Shown here piece after piece: positions 45,950 through 58,633 of a DNA stretch of 64,000 bases. Each line of letters starts with the position of its first letter. Positions within the stretch are counted from its first letter, which is position 1. The position numbers were made by a program, and so were the translations under genes. Source of the stretch: Cryptomeria japonica (Eukaryota > Streptophyta > Pinopsida > Cupressales > Cupressaceae). The DNA lies in assembly GCF_030272615.1 (NCBI RefSeq), contig NC_081415.1, forward strand, positions 603,467,644 through 603,531,643, read 5' to 3'. Below the pieces are notes generated by a model that did not search any database, was not told the DNA's origin, and saw only the letters and a program-made list of their open reading frames with translations.

Positions 45950-46355
45950 CTAGCAATATTGCATCAACCAAAAATATTTCATTTTAGTTTGTTTTCTATT
46001 TTAGATTTTTAGCATTTCTTCTTAAATTTTCTTGCATTTTCTCAATGGATCTTGTGGATCTACATTTTGCTTGTAATCATGATTATCTTCCTTATCCCTA
46101 AACCATGAGACGTTTGGGTCTTTTTCAGCAAGTTATTTCTTTTGGATTCCAAGACATTTTTGTGGCTTAGAACACTAGAACCACTTGGACCTATTTTCTA
46201 TTTTTGAATCCTACGGATCTTTTTCATAGCTTGTAGAGTTTCAGTCTATTGATTTTAATGTTCATTGGAGTGTGGACAACCTTCCCTCTAATCTGCACTT
46301 CTTTCTTTGTATTTTTCAGAGGATTTTCATTGGCAGAAGTCGACATGGTGGTTTT
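45950..46355. other. Unidentified AT-rich stretch between G and C3
   Basis: 406 bp with no ORF, repeat match within the window or RNA gene that I can see. It is T-rich. It may be the end of an older element or the original flank of G. Confidence 0.5.
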
Positions 46356-47341
46356 TGTTAGTATTATGGATGAATTGATTATGTGTTGCATTGATGTTTT
46401 GTCATTGATGTCAACACTAGTTGTTATGGTTGGATACCATAAGACAGGTTTTGTTTACCCGTACAAGATCTAGTGTTACTGTAGAAGAGATTATCATTTG
46501 GACACTTCTAGCATGTTTTGGATCAGTGAAGTATGTTTGACAACATGTGTTATATGCTTCATGAACATGTTTTGTTCAATTGGTATTGGCTTGGCATTGG
46601 ATACTATCATAAATTTTGGTAAACCCTTACCGGTATTGGTTTAAGGCTCTACCAGCAAAGCTTTCACTAAGAAATCTTGACACGATGCATAATTAGTGTT
46701 GGTGCAACTTCTAGATGGATTTTAGAATGTTGAAGATGTTCTTTGATCATTCTTCAACTACTTGAAGACATTGTTCTAGCATAGTGGACCCAAAATAGGT
46801 TGGGTACCTATCTAGATTATGGATCGGTATCATGCTAGCATGTACTCTACACATTACCAGTATGTTTCAAGATGATTTATGGATTTGTTATTGTTGATTT
46901 GGTCTTAAGCCAATATGGCATATCATTGTAATAAGGAATTATGTAATGATATTATTGTAATATCTTTTAGGTGGCCGACCTAATTGGTTTAGGCCTTAGG
47001 GTTTGTATATATTGGAGGTAGAAACTCTTTGTAGAGTATCATGGTTATGAAAGTGTAATGGTCAAGGAATTTAATGTGTGAATATTGTAATATCATTCAG
47101 GCATAGGAGTTAGTTGATAATTTGTGATCAAATTGGATTCAAAAGAGGATTTAGTCCTCTGGAATTAAGCTTAACCAAAACCATAATCAGGCATGGTAGA
47201 TGTTATTTCTAGTAATTCACTCTATTGGATTGTTGTCCAATTACCTTGACATGGTTGTAGCCTCTCTATAGTCAATGAGACTCCTTTGTAATGAGCAGTA
47301 CGCTCTAGGCAGTGTGCCTTCCTACAAGTGCAGGCCCCTCA
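46356..47341 (+). repeat. C3 5' LTR, first part
   Basis: Contains TTTTGTCATTGATGTCAACAC near the start, as in C2, and GCCTTCCTACAAGTGCAGG at the break. It stops at CCTCA (47337-47341), the target site copied at 60565-60569. Confidence 0.7.
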
Positions 47342-48090
47342 TGTTAGAATCAATGACAGTCCCAAAGACACTAAGAGGGGGGCTTAATTAGTGTCTAACT
47401 GGTTAGCAAAATATTTAAACTTATAAAGAACTTTGTATCCAAAAACAGTGTACCGGTAAATAAGAATTAATGCAGCAAATAAGAATAGCAGAGACAACAT
47501 AGAGAACACACCATAATACAAGATATTAATGAGGAAACCCAATGTGGGAAAAACCTCGGTGGGATTTGTGACCCACAATATTCACTCATTGGCCAATGAA
47601 TAAATATTACTTACAATGAGGGGCCTCCACATGCAGGAAGGCTAGTAGACTAGAGCTCACTGGTCAAATATAAAGCATAAGTCTCACTAACTTAGAAAAT
47701 GTATTATCAAAATCTAATACAATGTACTACTTCAAATCAGCATCAACTATGCCAGGTTCAGTACCAATTTAAGCTCAATCTATAACCAAAACCTTTGCTA
47801 TCAACTATATCACCTTATACAAAATATTATCTATATTCTCTCTCTCTCATCATATCCTCCCATATCAAAGTGACCTATAAGATCTCATACATATATATGA
47901 GTCTTTTACAGTATGCCATGTCGGCTTGAGTGTCGGTAAGCATTATTGCTATTATCGGTGAAGTGCTTACCGGTATATGGAGAAGTCCATTTCCAATGTT
48001 GGTAACTATCGGTGGGTTGCCAGGTGATTGCCAGATGGTTGCCATCAATGACAACATCAACTATTCTCATAAGAGTGTAGAATGACAACA
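47342..48090 (-). repeat. X3 3' LTR
   Basis: TGTTAGAATCAATGACAGTC...GACAACA, colinear with 59818-60564. The PPT (minus-strand GCCAAAGGGGGAGAT) lies at 48091-48106. The 200 bases from there to ORF2 hold a second purine stretch and no ORF. Confidence 0.92.
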
Positions 48091-48299
48091 ATCTCCCCCT
48101 TTGGCATTAATGGCAACACTCATGAGAAAAATCCAAAAACTATTCCAAAAATTGAAGTTCAAAAAGTTTCCAAAAAGATGTGCTTCCCCTGAGAAAATGA
48201 TCTCCTTTGTGTAAGCAATTATTCTCTCCACCACTCCCCCTTTGACATCAATGACAAAGGTTTTTAAAAATAGTCAAATGAGTGTAAACATTTCACCTC

Positions 48300-50804
48300 A
48301 AAGTCTATAATTGGTTGGTTACAATCTGAAAGATATCTGCGAAAACTAGATTTAGACTCTGCATAAACCTTTTGATGTCATTCAAGATTGCCTCAGTCTG
48401 TTGGATCGTGCCAGTGAGATAGTGAATGTGATCTTCCGATGATCATTCACCCTAAAGTAATGCCTTGGATATCTCTATTCTAAGAGAGATAAGATTGTCC
48501 AACTTGGGACCAAGTTTATTTTTAAGCTCTGTGTTATTAGACCTTATCCTTGTCTTTTCTTTCTCAAGTTTCTCTAATTTTTCCTCAAAACCTGCCATCT
48601 CTTGCTCAAAAATTGATGTGACCGAATGAACCAATTATGTTATCAGCTATGTCATCGATTTCCTTTTGTGTTTTACAGATCTCCTTATCTATGTCCATTG
48701 TCAGAAGGTGAGGTTTGCATGTTTCCCTGTATATCTCTTTGTACTCCAAAATTGTAGAGTTCAGTGTCGGTAATAATGTATTTAGGTGTTCTGAACACTT
48801 CTTTATGGTGTCATCAAAGAATTTGTTCTTCTCTTTTTCAACTCTCTCCTTTATTGTATCTTCATTCACTTTATCAATGGTTATTACATTGTTAGCAATA
48901 AATTTGGACAATGTGTCCAATTTGCCTAAAGAATCCTTAATATGATCTATGTTACAATTTGGTGCAATTAATTTAAGAATTGGTACAATGTTATCAATTG
49001 CCTTGTAGGCCAATGCATTGCAATCCATTATATTTTTGATTGAATCCAAAAGTACCTCTGTAACATTGGTAGGTTTGAATTCACTTGCTGATGTGTCAGA
49101 TGTCTGACCAATTGCCTTTATTACCTCTATGCTTCCATTAGTTGTAACCATTTTACTTGTGTTTACCTAGGGTGGATCAGTTTGGGTTTGCATCTCAACT
49201 TGCAAGGGTTTCTCAGACTGCTTTATTGTCTCAGTGATTGTCAGTTTCATTGCCTCGGTGTGTACCTCTACCTCGATAGGTTTCTCAATAAGTTGAACTA
49301 TTGGTATCTCAGTCTCTAGTGGCCCTATGCCAGAATCTATTCCTTTAGTAGGTTTCTCAGTTTCTAATGGTTGCTCAAGTTGAGTTGGGATCTCAACTTC
49401 AACAATCTCTACTAATTTCTCTACCAAGTTGCTACTATCAACATTGTCTTCTTTAGCCTCTGAACTATCCTTTTCCACAACAATATTCACTTCTTGAGTA
49501 TCCACATTTATGGTGAAGAGTATCTTAGATTCAGGATTTGTGTCATCATGTGTAACACCTTCAATGTTAATAATTAGTGGATCGTCTGTATGTACTGGTG
49601 TAGTATCCAAAGGTGGTGGTAAATTGTCAGTGATCTTGATGTTTAAAATACCACCAATTTTTCTTTTTCCCTTGTCCTTATCCTTCTGATACTTTAAATG
49701 TCTTCTTCGGTCAGTTCATTTCCTCTTGATTTTCCTTCTCCACAAAAGATATATCCCAATTATCAGCAGTTTCATCTACAATCTCTTTTACCATTCCTTC
49801 CATTAAACTTACTTTCTAGTGTCCACTAGAAAAAATAGATCGGTTAGCCTCAGAAATTAATTCATCAATTTTCCCTTTTGAATTTACAAGATGTATAGCT
49901 AGAATTTTTTCAACATTCAGTTTCTTATCTAATTCCATTACTGTAATCCTTTTTGCTTCCAATCTTCTATACAGATCATTGGGTAAGTCATCCACAACTT
50001 CAATTAAAACCTTTTTATATATGTCCAAATGTAAAATTATACTGTTCTCAATGCTTTCCCTATCAGAATCATTAAATGTGTTATACAGTTTGTGTACATT
50101 GGCCAAATGTCCATCATCAATTCTCATTCAGTAAATCATTCAAAGAAGGGGTAACACGTCATTTTTTCTTCTTTGGTGTCAGTTTCTTTGGTGGTCCCCT
50201 TACTGCATGTTTCTTCTTCCTCAGATTCCTTTCTCTCTTACGTGAATGAGAGGGTACCGATGAAGGTTTTCTCTTCATCCTTTCAACTCTTTTAAACTTT
50301 TTTGGTATCTCATTGTCGATTCCATAAGATGTGTCAACCGGTGAAATATGGGCCTCTGGTTGAAGTCCTTCAAGCTCACTAGCCAATATTCCACTAATGT
50401 TCATTACATTTTCCTTGATTTCCTTAACTTGCTTAGAAGGATCTCTAATATTTTTTTCTCTTTTCTTCCTTTTCTTCAACAAATTTACATCTCCTTCAAT
50501 AGTCTCAGCACTACTAAAGACCTTTACTGATGGTTCCCTTGGTGCTTCCAGTAAAGATTTTGCATATATCTCTAGAATGTTAAGATCAACTTCATATCCC
50601 ATTTCGGTCACCTAGATAGTCCTAGGGAATACAACCTCCATCCATGTCTCATCTCTCTTGATAAAAAAATAGATTTCTTTGTTATATTTATCCACTACAC
50701 TCTGTGGTAGCCTTTATCTAGTTCTCATATTAGCTTGAAAAGTTTTGAAGTATTCAATTATGTTGTCGTCTCTAGTAGTTCCCAAGTTGTTTTCCTACCA
50801 GTAT
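48300..50804 (-). pseudogene. X3 ORF2, C-terminal three quarters
   Basis: Continues the N-terminal part at 57501-58331 across C2. It shows MGYEVDLNILEIYAKSLLEA, a basic patch (KKRKKREKN, FKRVERMKRKPSSVPSHSRK), NDLYRRLEAKRITVMELDKK, a Glu/Thr/Pro-rich linker (49167-49610), then TEVLLDSIKNIMDCNALAYK, LNTLLPTLNSTILEYKEIY, and a C-terminal coiled coil (FEEKLEKLEKEKTRI). Each block aligns with X2 in order. Three frame changes and several stops break it. The shared block order suggests that this was once a constrained protein rather than noise. Confidence 0.8.
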
Positions 50805-50848
50805 TGTTAGGTCCAAAGTTGTTTTCCTACCAGTATTGTTAGGCCCTA
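50785..50848. repeat. 32-bp tandem duplication across the X3/C2 junction
   Basis: AGTTGTTTTCCTACCAGTAT and TGTTAGG occur twice at a 32-bp step, so X3 flank plus the first bases of the C2 LTR are duplicated. Confidence 0.9.
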
Positions 50849-51878
50849 GAGGAAACTAAGAGGGGGGAGTGAATCAATTGTCTAATAAAATTAAACCAAA
50901 AAAAACTTAACCAATTTACTGCATAATACCGGTGAACCAAACTGTTATACCGATGGACAGTTTTATCAGATAATTGTAATACTGCTAAGATTTAATGCAT
51001 GAAATAAAAGAACAAAGTCATCCACAACACATAACACCAGAAATTATACATAGAAACCCTGTAAGGGGAAAAACCATGGTGGGAAACCTTACCCACAATC
51101 AGATGATACTACTGCAGATAGTAAGTGTATACAAATGGGGTCTACACATGCAGAAAGGCCAAGTGCCTAGAGTTCACTGCTCAATGGGAGTCACACTGAC
51201 TACAATTGGATGGTTAAATCCAATAAAGAATGTACTGCTTAAAATAGCATCTTCATATGTTGGATTCAGTACAGGTGTAGTTCTGATTGTCTTCACAAAA
51301 ACCTAGCTTCACCTTTAAATGATGTTTGTGTGTATAGCTCTACTTAATCTCACATATACCTTCTTACAGTTCCTTTTCACATTCCACACATGATCTTACA
51401 ATTAAGATCTTACATTTATACCATAACCTAAGACCAATTTGAGTAGGTTGGCTCTACAAGATATTACAATAAACTTTTTATAAACAAAACAATCTTCAAT
51501 GCCATAACTGATTGAACATGCCAGCTTAATGCATTTACAACAATAATTAATCATCTCCAAAGTGTGCCATGCTGATCTAGAAAAGATAAACCTATCGGTG
51601 TATACCTTGGACCTATTTGCCAGTAATAAAAAATATGCAAATGTGAATATACCAATAGCCAATTCTCCAAGAAAAGATGTCAAAATGATGTCTTTCACAT
51701 TACCAAGTGTTTTCCATGCCATTCCAAGTGCCGGTGATCATTATATCTTGCCAGTGTACCATATACCGGTGATTGTGCAAAAGTCACATGCTTGCCGATG
51801 AAAGTTGTTGGATCTCCAAAGTGCTAGAGTTTTAGTAGGTGTTGACATCAATGACAAAACCATACCAAAATACTAGCA
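50837..51878 (-). repeat. C2 3' LTR
   Basis: Starts TGTTAGGCCC and ends TACTAGCA; the partner ends TACCAACA. It includes AAGGCCAAGTGCCTAGAG at 51155-51172, shared with X LTRs. Confidence 0.93.
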
Positions 51879-51893
51879 ATCTCCCCCTTTGGC
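51879..51893 (-). other. C2 polypurine tract
   Basis: Minus-strand CCAAAGGGGGAGAT next to the 3' LTR. The 369 bases from here to the pol stop at 52263 form the 3' untranslated stretch, with a second purine run near 52090. Confidence 0.85.
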
Positions 51894-52262
51894 ATTGATG
51901 GTAACACGGGATGGAAAAACCATCAAAGTGCCAAAAATAGAAATGCCAAATACCAGAAACCAATAATTTCCCAAAATGAAATTATAACCAGAATTCAGAT
52001 ATTAATAGTCTCTCCTTAAAATAATAGTTTCTCCCCTTGAGAGTAACATGTATCTTTCTTCTGTTTTTCTTATGTTTTTCCATACCAATCTCTCCCCCTT
52101 TGACATCAAATGCCAAAGTAAGAACATCTACAACAAAACCAAGTTCATATAAAAATACCAACCAATTCAATATACCAACTACTCCCCCTGAGAAGTAGCT
52201 TTCTCATCAAAGACTAGAGTAAAAGATTTTCTCTTGTTAATCCTATCGGTTGATGACAATCA

Positions 52263-53715
52263 TCAACTTCCTAAGTCTCTACTGATGGGGGTTATAACCC
52301 CAAGCTGATCTCTAAGATATTCAAAATTTGCCTTAGGCAGAGGTTTAGTAAAAACATCTGCAATCTATTCTTTTGTATTCACATAAACTAGTTTTATCTC
52401 TTTTGCTTCAAATTTCTCCCTTAGAAAATTCAGTTTTATAGAAACATGTTTGGTTTTAGAGTGTAATACCAAGTTCTTAGATGTATCAATTGCTGCAATA
52501 TTATCACAATATATAGTTATAGGTTCCTTTCATTTTACCTTTATGTCCTTCAACATCTATTTGAGCCATAATACCTGTGTACAGTTTGTTGTTGTTGCAG
52601 TATATTCTGATTCAGCTGTTGATAAAGATGTAGAACTTTGTTTCTTGCTTAACCAAGAAATTAGTCTGTTTCCAAGAAAAAATGCTCCACCTATGGTGCT
52701 CTTCCTATCATCCACATCTCCTACTCAATTTGCATATGTGTATGCATATAATTCAAAGTTTTCATCTCTAGGATACCATAATCCAAGATTTGTAGTGCCT
52801 TGTAAGTACTGTAAAATCTTTTTTACTACTGATTCATGATTTTCTCTAAGATTACTCTGAAATCTTGAAACAATACATACTGCTTTCATGATATTAGGTC
52901 TTGTTTGTGTCAAATACAGTAGATCTCCTATCAAATATTTATACCTAGTTGGATTAACAGGTGTAGATTCATCTATTAGTGATAATTTGTCATTTGTAGC
53001 CATAGGTGTGCTTATCGGTTTAGATTTTTCCATTCCGAATTTCTTTAGTAATTCCTTCAAGTACTTAGATTGACTCAAGAATATACCTTTATCAGTTTGT
53101 GAGATCTACAATCCCAAAAAGAATTTTATTTCTCCAATCATAGACATTTCAAATTCTTGTTGCATTTCAATAGAAAAGTCTTCACATAATCTATTTTCTC
53201 CTCCAAAGATTATATCATCAACAAAAACTTCTATAACCAAGATGTCATCATTTGTCACTTTATAATATAAATTGTTGTCTGCAATACCTTTAGAAAAACC
53301 AATCTTCAAAAGATACTTATCTAACCTTTCATACCAAGCTCTTGGAGCTTGCTTCAATCCAAATAAGGCTTTCTTTAACCTACAAACCATATCTTTGTCA
53401 TCTGTCAAAGAAAATCCATCAGGTTGTTCAATGTAGACTTCCTCTTCAAGATCTCCATTTAGAAATGCACATTTAATATCCATTTGATAAACTTTGTAGT
53501 TCTTGTGTGCTGCAAAAGCCAAGAATAATTTGACTACCTCAATTCTAGCTACCGGTGCAAAGGTTTCATTATAACCAATTCCTTGTTTCTAAGAATATCC
53601 CTTACATACTAGTCTTGCTTTATTTCTAATAACCTTACCATCTTCATTAAGTTTGTTTCTGAATACCCATTTGGTTCCAATCACATTTTTATCTTTAGGT
53701 CAGGGAACTAATGTT
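52263..53715 (-). pseudogene. C2 reverse transcriptase and RNase H
   Basis: RT: KWVFRNKLNEDGK, ARLVCKGYS, ETFAPVARIE, YQMDIKCAFLNGDLEEEVYI, LFGLKQAPRAWYERLD, and the catalytic FVDDIIFGG near 53204-53230 with both Asp. RNase H: SKYLKELLKKFGMEKSKPIS, LLYLTQTRPN, YAYTYAN-stop-VGD, then AFFLGNRLISW, ESEYTATTTNCTQ and FTKPLPKANFEYLR, ending at TGA 52263-52265. Stops, such as TAG at 53106, sit where Gln or Trp is expected, and the frame is otherwise kept. The enzyme copies element RNA into DNA. Confidence 0.92.
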
Positions 53716-56402
53716 CAAGTGTTATTCTTCTCAATTTGTTCTAATTCTTCTTCCATAGCTTTAATCAAGTGTTTATCTTCACATTCCTCATTTATAGATG
53801 ATGGTTTAATTTGAGAAATAAGACATACCTCTTCATTTGCCAATCTTCCTCTTGTCATAACTTCTTTGTGCTTGTTTCCAATTATCTGATCTTCAGAGTG
53901 ATTCAGTCTTACATACCGGGGTGTCTTTGTTTGTTGTTGTTCTTCAGTCATAGTAGAATTTTCAGATGATACTGGTGTAACTGGATCTTCATTTTGTACC
54001 AGTGGATTTTGTACAGATTCATTTGTCAGTATTTCTATTACTGGTTCAGAGTCTGTATACCTTGAAGTTTCTCTAAATTGTTCATCAATCTTCACATTTG
54101 TACTCTCAACAATTTTCTACAATCTTTTGTTAAAACATCTATATGCTTTACTCTTAGATGAATAACCAAGAAATATTCCTTCATCACTTCTATGATCAAA
54201 TTTTCCAATATACTCATGTCTTCTAGTATAGCCTTTACTTCCGAATATTCTAAAATACTTAAGTGTAGGGGTAATGCCAAACCATAGTTCATGAGGGGTC
54301 TTACCGGTTTCACCTTTGATGTGAACTTTGTTGAATGTATAGACTGTTGTACTTACTATCTCTCTCCAATATACATGTGGTAGATTTTCTTCTGATAACA
54401 TACTTCTGGCTGCATCTAAGATAGTTCTATTTTTCCTTTCAACAACTCCATTCTGTTGTGGTTTCTGGGGTGCTGATAGTTGTCTTTTGATTCCATTCAC
54501 TTCACAAAATGTATTAAAGTCCTTAGATGTAAATTCACCTCCTTGATCTAGTCTAAGACATTTTATATTCTTACTAGGTTCATTTTCTACCATAGCTTTG
54601 AACAATTTGAACTTCCCAAGTGCTTCTGATTTTTCTCTGAGAAAAGTAACCCAACACATTCTAGAATAGTCATCAATGATTAGCATAAAATATCTATCTC
54701 CTTGTAGACTTTTAGTTCTAGCTGGACCGCATAAATCAGTATGAATTAATTCAAGAGCATTATTAGATTTTTCTGGAATACTTTTGAAAATAGCTCTAAC
54801 TTGTTTTCCAAATTGACATTCCTTACATACCGGATTATGAGGTTTAACAATCTTGAGTAGATCTCTAACTACCTCAGTAGTACTGATCTTCACCATGCAA
54901 TCAAAATTTACATGACAGAGTCTCTTATGCCATAGCCAACTTTCATCAATATGAGCAATCAAGCATGTATTTTCATTGTTATTCAGATGACAGATGTTAC
55001 CTCTAGTTTGATTACCAGTTGCAATTTCCATACTAGTTTTGTTCATAATTTTGCATTTACCATTTCTGAACTGTAACTGAAATCTTTTTTCAACTAATTG
55101 ACCAACACTCAAAAGATTATGCTTTAAACCTTCAGCATAGTAAACATTGTCAGTAGTATGCTTACCATCAAGAGATATTGAACCCTTACCTTTGATTGAA
55201 CAAGCTTTATCATCTCCAAATCTTACTAGACCTCCATTATACTCCTGAAAAGTTAGGAACTTACTCCTATCACCAGTCATATGATGTGAGCATCCTGAAT
55301 CAATGATCCATTCATCCTTTACTTCAATTTTAGTTGTTAATGCTTGTTCTACCAGTTGAATAGTAGGTGTCAGTTGATCTTCTATTATAGCCACAAAAAC
55401 CCATCCATTGTCTACAAGATCCTCATCAGAATCATCAGTCACTCCTTCATCAGCAACATAACAAGATTTGTCCTTATTTTTCTTGAATCTATATATCTGA
55501 TATTCAGGATTAGGTTTATATGTCCTTCTAGCTTCTTCTCTTAACCTAGCATGTCTATCAGGGCATCTTGAGGCCATATAACCAATCTTATTATAGTTGA
55601 AACATTTAAAGGGTGCTTTACCTTCATACTTACTTCCAATTGGACCTTTAGGCATTTTCCTTGCAAATAGTGCTTCAAGTTCTTCAAGTTCTTCATTTTC
55701 TTTCCTACTTTCCTCAAGTTCTCTTGCATAAAAGGCTTTCCAATCAGACTTGTCAAATGATTGTGTAGATGATGTTGATGCTTTAAAAGCTAAGTCAGTT
55801 TTTATAGTGGCAACAAGACCAAATTCCTCAATTTCAAATGCTGAAAGTTTTCCAATCAATATATCACTAGTTACTAATGTGTTAGGCATTGTTCTTAGTT
55901 CATTTATAGCAGTAAGTTTCATCTTATATGCCGGTGGCAGTCCTCTTAAAACTTTTAAAACAATTTCATCTTCACTCAAGGTTACTCCACAACATTTAAT
56001 ACCCAAAACAGTTTCATTTACTCTTTCCATAAAAGAAAAAATTCTTTCATCTTCTTCCATTTTCAGATTTTTATACCTGACCCAGAAGCTTTCAAGTTTT
56101 ACAATTTTGACTATTGAATCTCCTTCATTCAGTTTTTCCAAATGATCCCAAATAGCTTTAGCAATATACCTATCTGATAGTGCGCTCAAAAGTGCTTCTC
56201 TTGCCTTGCAATCATTTTCCTCATCCTTGGCTAGATTTGGTGGATTAGGCTGAGTTGTAGTAGGAGAAGTATATCGATTCTTTGTAACCTCCCAGGTATC
56301 TTTTCCAATGTAGTTCAGATGTGTTTCCATCCTAATCTTCCATATCCCATAGTTCATTCCATCAAGTTTAGCACTGTCCTTCTTGAAATAGTTGCTAGAC
56401 AT
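53716..56402 (-). pseudogene. C2 gag, protease and integrase (761-residue ORF plus tail)
   Basis: ATG 56402 (MSSNYFKKDSAKLDGMNYG). Gag core to about residue 250, then a knuckle with two lost ligands (CFNYNKIGYMASRC: one Cys and the His are Tyr). Protease: EWIIDSGCSHHMTGDRSKF near 55279-55318, with the catalytic Asp. Zinc region: WLWHKRLCHVNFD and CKECQFGKQ. Integrase triad is complete: Asp in IHTDLCGP, Asp in CLRLDQGGEF, Glu in NGVVERKN. A stop at 54117-54119 ends the long ORF; the same frame continues (NVKIDEQFRE ... AMEEELEQIEKNNT) to 53715. Apart from the knuckle, gag to integrase looks intact. Confidence 0.93.
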
Positions 56403-56444
56403 TGGATCTCCTCAAGTTGTTAAACTTCAGCAAAAAGAGGACTA

Positions 56445-56457
56445 GGCTCTGATACCA
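56445..56457 (-). other. C2 primer binding site (iMet type)
   Basis: Minus-strand TGGTATCAGAGCC, perfect, two bases from the 5' LTR. Confidence 0.92.
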
Positions 56458-56459
56458 AT

Positions 56460-57500
56460 TGTTAGGTCCCGAAGGTAATTGAGAGGGGGCGTGAATTAGT
56501 TGTCTAATAAATTTAAACCAAAAACAACTTAACCAATTTACTGCATAATACCAATGAACCAGACTGTTATACCGGTGGACAGTTTTATCAGATAATTGTA
56601 ATATCGGTAAGATTTAATGCATGAAATAAAAGAAAAAAGTCTTCCACAACACATAACACTAGAAATTATACATGGGAACCCTATAACGGGAAAAACCAAG
56701 GTGGGAAACCTTACCCACAATTAGATGATACTACTGCAAATAGTAAGTGTATACAAATGGGGTCTGCACATGCAGAAAGGCCAAGCGCCTAGAGCTCACT
56801 ACTGAATGGGAGTCACACTGACTACAATTGGATGGTTAAATCCAATAAAGAATGTACTGCTTAAAATAGCATCTTCATATGCTGGATTCAGTACTGGTGT
56901 AGTTTTGATTGTCTTCACAAAAACCTAGCTTCACCTTCAAATGATGTCTATGTGTATAGCTCTGCTTAATCTCACATATACCTTCTTATAGTTCCTTTTT
57001 GCATTCCACACATGATCTTACAATTAAGATCTTTCATTTATACCATAACCTAAGACCAATTTTAGTAGGTCGGCTCTACAAGATATTACAATAAACAGTT
57101 TATAAACAAAACAATCTCTGATGCCATAACCGATTGAACATGTCGGCTTAATGCATTTACAACAATAATTAATCATCTCCAAAGCATGCCATGCTGATCT
57201 GGAAAAGATAAACTTGTCGGTTTATACCCCGGACCTATTTGCCGGTAATAGCAAATATGCAAATGTGAATATACCAATAACTAGTTCTCCAAGACAAGAT
57301 GTCAAAATGATGTCTTTGACATTACCAAGTGTTTTCCATGCCATTCCAAGTGCCGGTGATCATTATATCCTATCGGTGTACCATATACCGGTGACTGTGC
57401 AAAAGTCACTTGCTTGATGGTAAAAGTTGCCGGATCTCCAAAGTGCTAGAGTTTTAGTAGGTGTTGACATCAATGACAAAACCATACCAAAATACCAACA
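56460..57500 (-). repeat. C2 5' LTR
   Basis: TGTTAGGTCCCGAAGG...AATACCAACA, colinear with 50837-51878. It ends exactly at the resumed X3 ORF2. Confidence 0.93.
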
Positions 57501-58331
57501 GGTATATCATATACAAAGTCTTTAGGTCCAGTACTAGGGACCTCCTTAGTGAAATACAACATTAAACATACCAAAAGACTTCCAAAGAGGAACGTTCCTT
57601 TCTTATCTCCTTTGATCTTTTTCAAATTGTCACTAAGTTCATCTTTTATCCATTCACACACATCTACCATTGCATTTTTATTAACCATCTCATAAAAACT
57701 TTTTATAGAAAGACTAGAAACTGAATTTAGCCTATTACCATGTGTAGTCTTGTAACCTAGCACCATACTTACAAATCTCGCATTGATGTCTTTGATAGAA
57801 TTCACTCCCAGTGATCTATTGTCAGATGTTGTGTCGGTTAGGGTCATCACTTTATTGTTGGGAATCTTCTTAGTCTTATCAGGTTTGCTACCGGTTCAGG
57901 GTAAGCCAATTACTGCCCTAATTACTTGCCATGTTATTTTGTAGATAGAATCCAGCCATAAGAATTTTCCATGTTCTCTACTCATGAAAATTCTTACTAC
58001 TTCCTCTGGAAACTGGGGAATATTCAGTATCTCCATAAAACCTAGAGTTTCTATGATTTTGTGTTCAGGTTTGGAAGCACCATTTTTATCACAAATTACC
58101 TTAGTAAACATTTTCATCAATTCTTCAGAACCTAGTTCTTCTATATTACAATGTATAGAAATCCTAGGGTCTTCTGCAAATGTTACACCTTTAGGAATTT
58201 TTTAAAATGCCCCTATAGAGTAATATTGCTTAACAACTTCAGGAATTATTTTAAATACGGGCCTAGGGCATTTCACATTTTCCACAATAGTAGGGTTTGG
58301 AAAAAACTCAGGAGGAGAAGAAGAAGCCATT
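57501..58331 (-). pseudogene. X3 ORF2, N-terminal quarter
   Basis: ATG 58331 (MASSSPPEFFPNPTIVENVK). It shares CPRPVFKIIPE, HKIIETLGFMEILNI, REHGKFLWLDSIYKIT and SLGVNSIKDINARFVSM with X1 and X2, and reaches YDIPVGI, where C2 interrupts. TAA and TAG stops break it. The 302 bases from 58332 to the gag end are non-coding. Confidence 0.8.
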
Positions 58332-58633
58332 GAAAAATACCTTTAGCTGCTTGAAAATATTCTGAATGCCTGAAGAAATCACTTCGCACCTTCGCCTTGA
58401 ATGCCTTCACTTAGTTTTTGTGCTCTCTACTAATTTGAATGCTCAGTGAGTCAAAAATAACGGAAATCGGCTGATTTATAATAGCATTTCTCTCACCAAC
58501 TACATTAAATTGTCATTGATTAAGTGAAAACTTATCACATCTATCGGTAAGGAAGAAATCTATCTTCTCACCATCAACTAAGGGTATTCTGTATGATTTT
58601 TATCTTGCTACAATACCCCCAAAGGGTTACTTT

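Larger units (their letters stand above)
50837..57500 (-). mobile_element. C2: Ty1/copia element inserted in X3 ORF2
   Basis: A 6.7-kb element with LTRs of 1042 and 1041 bp, iMet-type PBS, gag, protease, integrase, RT, RNase H and PPT. TSD is AGTAT (before the LTR at 50805 or 50837) and GGTAT (57501-57505). X2 has GGTAT at the same ORF2 position, so GGTAT is the older form. A 761-residue ORF covers gag to integrase. This is the best-preserved copia in the window and the youngest in its nest. Confidence 0.93.

Noticed and set aside
45950-46355. Possible host gene piece between G and C3
   Set aside because: There is no ORF of note and no splice or codon pattern that can be supported.
54092-54313. 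Small ORF MKPVRPLMNYG..., found again at 63076-63282
   Set aside because: It is an off-frame shadow of the homologous integrase in C2 and C3; its conservation follows from the integrase.
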